Positions 40,423 to 44,381 of a DNA stretch of 44,381 bases are shown here, piece after piece. The notes under the pieces were generated by a model. The model ran no database searches. It saw only the letters and a program-made list of their open reading frames with translations, and had not been told where the DNA came from. Every line of letters starts with the position of its first letter. Positions within the stretch are counted from its first letter, which is position 1. The translations under genes and the position numbers were made by a program. Source of the stretch: Clostridiales bacterium (GTDB lineage: Bacteria > Bacillota > Clostridia > Saccharofermentanales > Saccharofermentanaceae); assembly GCA_017617935.1 (NCBI GenBank), contig JAFZVF010000032.1:1-44381 (forward strand). The letters are read 5' to 3'.

Positions 40423-41547
40423 ATGTCAGAGGACTTCTACAACTCATTTGATTACTACAATGCTGAACCGCCGCGTGAAAGCGTTGCCCCGCCTCCGGAG
40501 GAAGCTTCCGCAGCCGTGCCTGAAGACGAGTATAACGAGCGTGTGCACGTTTCAAGCATTCCTAAAAGGAAAGCCAAGTCAATTGCCTTTATGCTCGCCA
40601 TCACCGGTCTTGCCACAACCTTCGCCGTACCGGGAGTCGGTCTGATACAGGCTGCCCAGGATATTACCGAAGAAAGCAGCGTAATCGAAGAAACGGTGTC
40701 AGGCAACAAGAACGAAGAGACTTCGGCTGAAACCACTCCGGCTCCAACTCCCACGCCTACGCCTTCTCCTACGCCGACTCCGGTTCCCGTTGCTACGGAA
40801 GACGTGCGCGTAAGGCTCGATTCATTTGAAGCGTATCAGCTTGAAAAGGGCTTCCTTGCAGAGGTCAGGTTCACTCTCGCGACCAACTGCGGAACGGAAG
40901 TCACTTCCATAACGGGAGCTTTGGATTCCAACATCTTCGTTTACGACGGCTACGACTTCAAAAAGAAGAAGGAGAAGTCCCATTACGAAAAGTACCACCA
41001 CGACTTCTCGCTGGATCCCTCCGCAGTAGCTAAGGTCGAAGGAACCGATCTCATCGAAAAGCAGTATTCGATCCTGGTCAGCATTCCAAAAGACTTGAGC
41101 AGCGAAGACAAGTTCAACGTTACCCTGACGGTCTCAAACACGCTCAATGGCAACAAGACCGAAGACAAGACCGTAACGCTGAATGACGTCGCGATCTGGA
41201 ACGATGATGCAAATTCTTATGGAACCATGTACAACATATCGGTGACCAAAAACGACGACAAGTCCTTTGACGTCACCATAACTCCAAAGTCCGATGACGT
41301 TCCGCTAACCGAACCAAGGCTCGAGGGAATATACGTCTGGCCTAAGAAAGGCACTGATTATTTCTCGGACAAGGACTTCAAAGTGACCAAGGACGGCTTC
41401 AAGTTCCATATCGAATTCAAGAATCCCAAGAAGGCTCCTTCTAAAGGAAGGCTGACCTTCACCACTTTCGTCAAGTTCGAAAGGACGGATTCCACGGGCA
41501 CGAAGTTCACGGGTTCCGCACACGGCCACATAAGCAAAGACTACTAA
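40423..41547 (+). CDS. Membrane-anchored protein with Thr-Pro stalk, unknown function
   Basis: A 374 aa protein not recognised as a named family. An acidic, tyrosine- and proline-rich cytoplasmic N-terminus (about 1-50) is followed by a short basic patch (KRKAKS) and one hydrophobic helix (about 53-75). A flexible external stalk with a TPTPTPSPTPTP run (about 105-120) comes next, then a C-terminal domain of about 250 residues that looks beta-rich. No LPxTG or lipobox is present. The layout fits a sensor or surface protein held off the membrane by the stalk. The start is ATG at 40423, ten bases after GGAG. It follows the MscS gene closely, probably in one operon, and ends at a strong terminator. 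Confidence 0.7.
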   Translation: MSEDFYNSFDYYNAEPPRESVAPPPEEASAAVPEDEYNERVHVSSIPKRKAKSIAFMLAITGLATTFAVPGVGLIQAAQDITEESSVIEETVSGNKNEETSAETTPAPTPTPTPSPTPTPVPVATEDVRVRLDSFEAYQLEKGFLAEVRFTLATNCGTEVTSITGALDSNIFVYDGYDFKKKKEKSHYEKYHHDFSLDPSAVAKVEGTDLIEKQYSILVSIPKDLSSEDKFNVTLTVSNTLNGNKTEDKTVTLNDVAIWNDDANSYGTMYNISVTKNDDKSFDVTITPKSDDVPLTEPRLEGIYVWPKKGTDYFSDKDFKVTKDGFKFHIEFKNPKKAPSKGRLTFTTFVKFERTDSTGTKFTGSAHGHISKDY

Positions 41548-41569
41548 GACTCGCTTGGTCTTTATGAAA

Positions 41570-41606
41570 GAGAGAACCGCTGCCTCCTTGCGGTTCTCTT
41601 TTTCGT
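41570..41606 (+). terminator. Intrinsic terminator after the Thr-Pro stalk protein gene
   Basis: AGAGAACCGC (41571-41580) and GCGGTTCTCT (41590-41599) form a 10-bp stem, followed by a T-tract (41598-41603). Confidence 0.92.
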
Positions 41607-41622
41607 TGCAAGAGGAAAATGA

Positions 41623-41631
41623 TGTTATAAT
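41623..41631 (+). promoter_or_regulatory. Extended -10 promoter of the GYQQ-tail protein gene
   Basis: TGT-TATAAT (41623-41631) is an extended -10 with a perfect hexamer, 30 bases before the ATG. The -35 is poor; TTGCAA at 41606 is only 14 bases away. Confidence 0.6.
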
Positions 41632-41661
41632 GAATCATGCGTTTATAAGGGGGATTTCAAT

Positions 41662-42525
41662 ATGGAGCAGCAGGTCACTTACACGGAAAAACCGAGAGGT
41701 TCTACGGGAGGAAAGGTTTTCCTCATCTTTGAGATGATCGCCATGATCGGCGTTCAGCTTTTGAATTTCGTAGCCATGCTCTTTCCGACCGATGCGGCAA
41801 GCAACATGCCGTCAGTCAAGGTTCTCTTCTGGATAGTCTTTTTCATTTATCTCGCAGGCTACATTCTCCTGCTCATCGGCACTTCGTCAAGAAACAGCGT
41901 CGGTCTTCTCATCGCGGGATTTGCGATATTCATGCTGCTTGAGTGGGACTCCTACATCATTTACTTCAGCAGCTTCCCCGCATTCATCCGCAGGCTTACG
42001 AGCATGAGCGTACTCAACGCGATAATCCTTTACGCGTTCACTTTCGTCTGGATCTGCCTCATCGTCCTGACCTGCATAAAGAAGGCTCCCAAGCCTTTGT
42101 GCCTCATCCCCGGATTCGTCGCCATCATAGCAAGCTGCCTTTTGATGTACGTCAGCCTCATGAACATGTCCACATGGAGCAGCCTGTCGGGCTATTCGGA
42201 AGGCAAGGAGGTCGCATACCACCTCTTCACCAGGATCGCATCCATAGTCAACATCCTGGTCATCCTGTTCCGTCCGTTCTGGATCTTCATGGTCGCCCAC
42301 TGGCTCACCCATCCGACTATGAAGGTTGCCGTAAGGCCTGCCGTGCAGCGCGTCCAGCCCGCACCGGTCTACGTTCCCGTTCAGCCGTATCAGCCTGTTC
42401 CTCAGGGATATCAGCAGCCCGTTTATCCGCAGGGATATCAGCAGGTGCCTCAGGGCTACCAGCAGGTTCCCCAGCAGGGTTATCCCAATTACGGACAGCC
42501 CCAGCAGTTCCCGCCTCAGCAGTAA
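41662..42525 (+). CDS. Membrane protein with GYQQ/proline repeat tail, unknown function
   Basis: A 287 aa protein with about six hydrophobic helices in its first ~225 residues. A low-complexity C-terminal tail of about 60 residues follows, rich in Gln, Pro, Tyr and Gly. The tail repeats PQGYQQ-like units at least four times (QGYQQPV, QGYQQVP, QGYQQVP, QQGYPNY) and ends in PPQQ. No known family was recognised for the helical part. The tail resembles those that bind partner domains or self-associate, and probably lies in the cytoplasm (inference). GGGGGA lies before the ATG. It stands alone between two terminators. Confidence 0.68.
   Translation: MEQQVTYTEKPRGSTGGKVFLIFEMIAMIGVQLLNFVAMLFPTDAASNMPSVKVLFWIVFFIYLAGYILLLIGTSSRNSVGLLIAGFAIFMLLEWDSYIIYFSSFPAFIRRLTSMSVLNAIILYAFTFVWICLIVLTCIKKAPKPLCLIPGFVAIIASCLLMYVSLMNMSTWSSLSGYSEGKEVAYHLFTRIASIVNILVILFRPFWIFMVAHWLTHPTMKVAVRPAVQRVQPAPVYVPVQPYQPVPQGYQQPVYPQGYQQVPQGYQQVPQQGYPNYGQPQQFPPQQ
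42343..42525 (+). repeat. Repeat tract encoding the GYQQ tail
   Basis: Near-identical in-frame units of the form CAGGGATATCAGCAG and variants with synonymous changes recur here. The synonymous differences suggest the repeat is kept at protein level, not just recently expanded. Confidence 0.6.
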
Positions 42526-42548
42526 GGCACTAATAAATCAGTAAGAAG

Positions 42549-42589
42549 GGCCGGAATGAGAAATCTCTCGTTCCGGCCTCTTTGTTTGT
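42549..42589 (+). terminator. Intrinsic terminator after the GYQQ-tail protein gene
   Basis: GGCCGGAA and TTCCGGCC form an 8-bp stem, with inner GAGA/TCTC pairing, followed by TCTTTGTTTGT. Confidence 0.88.
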
Positions 42590-42620
42590 CAATTTCCGCC
42601 TTATATTATTATTTATTTTG

Positions 42621-42629
42621 TGATATTAT
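42621..42629 (+). promoter_or_regulatory. Extended -10 promoter of the acyl-CoA synthetase-like gene
   Basis: TGA-TATTAT (42621-42629) is an extended -10, 37 bases before the ATG; the -35 region (TTATAT) is weak. TTGTCA at 42586 with AT-rich hexamers near 42607 is an alternative. Confidence 0.45.
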
Positions 42630-42666
42630 GTCTCTCGGACTTTTTATTTGAGCGGGAGGAATAATA

Positions 42667-44304
42667 ATGCCTGTAATGGATTTACTGAGACGCAACGCCA
42701 AGGAACACGGCGACGAAGTTGCGCTCGTAGAACTTAACCCCACAATGGAAGACACGAGAAAGATCTCCTTCAAGGAATTCGACCTCGTACAGCAGACCGT
42801 AGGCAGACCTTATCGTCACGAGATCACATGGCAGATCTTTGACGAGAAGTCCAACAGAGTAGCAAACATGCTCCTTGGGCGCGGCATCAAGAAGGGCGAC
42901 AAGGTCGCGATCCTCATGTTCAACTGCCTTGAGTGGCTTCCCATCTATTTCGGAATCCTCAAGACGGGCGCCATCGCGGTTCCTTTCAATTTCAGATATA
43001 CGGCAAACGAGATCTCATACTGCGCTGACCTCGCTCAGGTCTCCGTCATGTTCTTCGGTCCCGAATTCGTTGACAGACTTTCCATCAATGCTGACGACCT
43101 CGCAAACGGCAGGCTTCTTCTTTACGTTGGTGAAGGTCAGGCTCCCGAATATGCCGAGAATTACTGGCAGCAGGTTGCCGATTACTCGAGCAGGGATCCT
43201 TACATCGAGCTTACAGAAGACGATCTCGCAGCGATCTATTTCTCATCAGGCACGACAGGTTTCCCCAAGGCGATCCTTCATCCCCACAGAAGCCTTACAC
43301 AGGCTGCCGAGATGGAGGCCGTCCATCATGAGACGGGCAAGGATGACTGTTTCCTCTGCATCCCGCCTCTCTATCACACGGGCGCAAAATTCCACTGGAT
43401 GGGTTCCTTGTGGACATGCAGCAAGGCAGTCCTTCTCAAGGGAACAAAGCCTGAGATCATCATGAAGGCCGTTTCTGACGAGCACTGCACGATCGTATGG
43501 CTTCTGGTACCGTGGGCTCAGGACATCCTTGACGCGCTTGACCGCGGAGAGATCAAGCTTTCAGACTATAAGCTCGATCAGTGGAGGCTCATGCACATCG
43601 GTGCACAGCCCGTTCCGCCTTCGCTGATCCGTCACTGGAAGGAATACTTCCCCAAGCATCAGTACGACACCAACTACGGTCTTTCCGAGTCGACCGGCCC
43701 GGGCTGCGTCCATCTTGGACTTGAGAATACTCACAAGGTCGGCGCTATCGGCGTTCCCGGCTACCGTTGGGAGTGCAAGATCGTTGACGATGACGGCAAC
43801 CCCGTTAAGCAGGGCGAAGTCGGCGAGCTTTGCGTAAAGGGCCCCGGCGTCATGATCGAATACTACAGGAACCCTGAGGCTACCGCCGCAACCATCAAGG
43901 ACGGCTGGCTCTTCACCGGCGATATGGCCCGTCAGGATGAGGACGGCTTCTACTTCCTCGTTGACCGTAAGAAGGACCTCATCGTTTCAGGCGGCGAGAA
44001 CATCTACCCCGTCGAGATCGAGAACTTCCTCCAGGAATATCCGAAGGTCAAGGACGTCGCGGTCATCGGCCTTCCCGATAAGCGTTTGGGCGAGATCACC
44101 GGTGCGATCGTAGAGATCGAACCCGGCAGCAACTGCACCGTAGAGGAACTCGAGAAGTTCTGCAACCAGCTTCCCCGCTACAAGAGACCGAAGCAGATCA
44201 TCCTTGCGGACGTTCCTAGGAATGCAACAGGCAAGATCGAAAAGCCCCTTCTTCGAAAGAGATATGGTGCCGAAAGACTTGTCGAACAAGAGAATCAGTC
44301 TTAA
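42667..44304 (+). CDS. AMP-forming acyl-CoA synthetase/ligase-like enzyme
   Basis: A 545 aa enzyme of the ANL superfamily that activates a carboxylate with ATP and usually passes it to CoA. Core motifs are the P-loop SSGTTGFPKA (about 192-202), NYGLSEST (A5), GWLFTGDMA (A7), DRKKDLIVSGGENIYPVEIE (A8 hinge, key residues DRKKDLI and GGENIYP) and the catalytic Lys in NATGKIEK. Near the N-terminus (about 25-55), a segment PTMEDTRKISFKEFDLVQQTV lengthens the usual A1 region compared with FadD-like enzymes; the key part is the EFDLVQQTVGRPYRHEITW stretch. The substrate is unknown; fatty, aromatic or bile acids are possible. GGGAGG precedes the ATG. It is monocistronic, ending in a terminator. Confidence 0.88.
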   Translation: MPVMDLLRRNAKEHGDEVALVELNPTMEDTRKISFKEFDLVQQTVGRPYRHEITWQIFDEKSNRVANMLLGRGIKKGDKVAILMFNCLEWLPIYFGILKTGAIAVPFNFRYTANEISYCADLAQVSVMFFGPEFVDRLSINADDLANGRLLLYVGEGQAPEYAENYWQQVADYSSRDPYIELTEDDLAAIYFSSGTTGFPKAILHPHRSLTQAAEMEAVHHETGKDDCFLCIPPLYHTGAKFHWMGSLWTCSKAVLLKGTKPEIIMKAVSDEHCTIVWLLVPWAQDILDALDRGEIKLSDYKLDQWRLMHIGAQPVPPSLIRHWKEYFPKHQYDTNYGLSESTGPGCVHLGLENTHKVGAIGVPGYRWECKIVDDDGNPVKQGEVGELCVKGPGVMIEYYRNPEATAATIKDGWLFTGDMARQDEDGFYFLVDRKKDLIVSGGENIYPVEIENFLQEYPKVKDVAVIGLPDKRLGEITGAIVEIEPGSNCTVEELEKFCNQLPRYKRPKQIILADVPRNATGKIEKPLLRKRYGAERLVEQENQS

Positions 44305-44310
44305 AATACC

Positions 44311-44350
44311 GCCTTGCACTCAAAGGTTCTCTTTAGTGCAAGGCTTTTTT
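44311..44350 (+). terminator. Intrinsic terminator after the acyl-CoA synthetase-like gene
   Basis: GCCTTGCACT (44311-44320) and AGTGCAAGGC (44335-44344) form a perfect 10-bp stem, followed by TTTTTT. The last bases of the window (44351-44381) show no feature. Confidence 0.93.
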
Positions 44351-44381
44351 ATGAAATACAAAGCTCTTCGCCTTTTGAGGG

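Noticed and set aside
41943..42533. 196-residue frame overlapping the GYQQ-tail gene
   Set aside because: Same-strand shadow frame, His/Arg-rich, with no ribosome binding site; the 41662 frame has hydrophobic helices and a good site.

Overview
The window looks like a chromosomal segment of a low- to mid-GC Firmicute, most likely a member of the Clostridia. The reasons are a T-box riboswitch before aspS, the secG-rnr pair, strong AGGAGG-type ribosome binding sites, a split cobalamin-dependent methionine synthase, and lipoproteins with short Gram-positive signal peptides. No rRNA, tRNA, CRISPR array, transposase or phage gene was seen. Gene density is high. The only non-coding gap above 300 bases (3203-3519) is filled by the T-box leader.

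Left part (1-16900, nearly all minus strand). A secG - rnr pair is followed by a T-box-controlled aspS - mtaB operon that continues off the left edge into an unidentified gene. Upstream lie a P2-type Ca2+ ATPase and a Na+/phosphate cotransporter with a PhoU-like tail. Next is an operon of a double zinc-ribbon membrane protein with an ABC exporter (ATPase and permease). Then comes a lipoprotein built of Leu-x-x-Gly heptads, co-transcribed with an MMPL/RND transporter. A divergent TetR repressor gene shares an intergenic region with that transporter, and the region holds three copies of a TTGAC-N5-GTCAA operator on top of both promoters.

Middle part (19800-28700). This is an envelope-glycan and accessory stretch: a DUF2142 membrane protein, three GT-C-like polytopic glycosyltransferase candidates, an extended SDR epimerase, an orphan PfoR-like PTS EIIC and a small anchored orphan protein. 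The GT-C genes are visibly AT-rich compared with their neighbours, which suggests acquired DNA. One of them is stitched onto the 3' end of an ABC importer operon with a one-base overlap.

Right part (28700-44381). A FecCD/BtuC-type importer (binding lipoprotein, permease, ATPase) faces metF - metH-activation protein - metH - PAP2. Together these suggest cobalamin uptake feeding methionine and folate one-carbon metabolism. A Cu+ ATPase with HMA domains at both ends converges on this operon, and a dyad overlaps the -10 of its promoter. The window ends with an MscS channel, an anchored protein with a Thr-Pro stalk, a membrane protein with a GYQQ-repeat tail, and an acyl-CoA-synthetase-like enzyme. 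The last three are separated by clear intrinsic terminators and extended -10 promoters.

The most notable observation is regulatory. The T-box leader of this AspRS, whose signature motifs resemble the alphaproteobacterial lineage, appears to carry an Asn (AAC) rather than an Asp specifier. That would fit a non-discriminating AspRS making Asp-tRNA(Asn).
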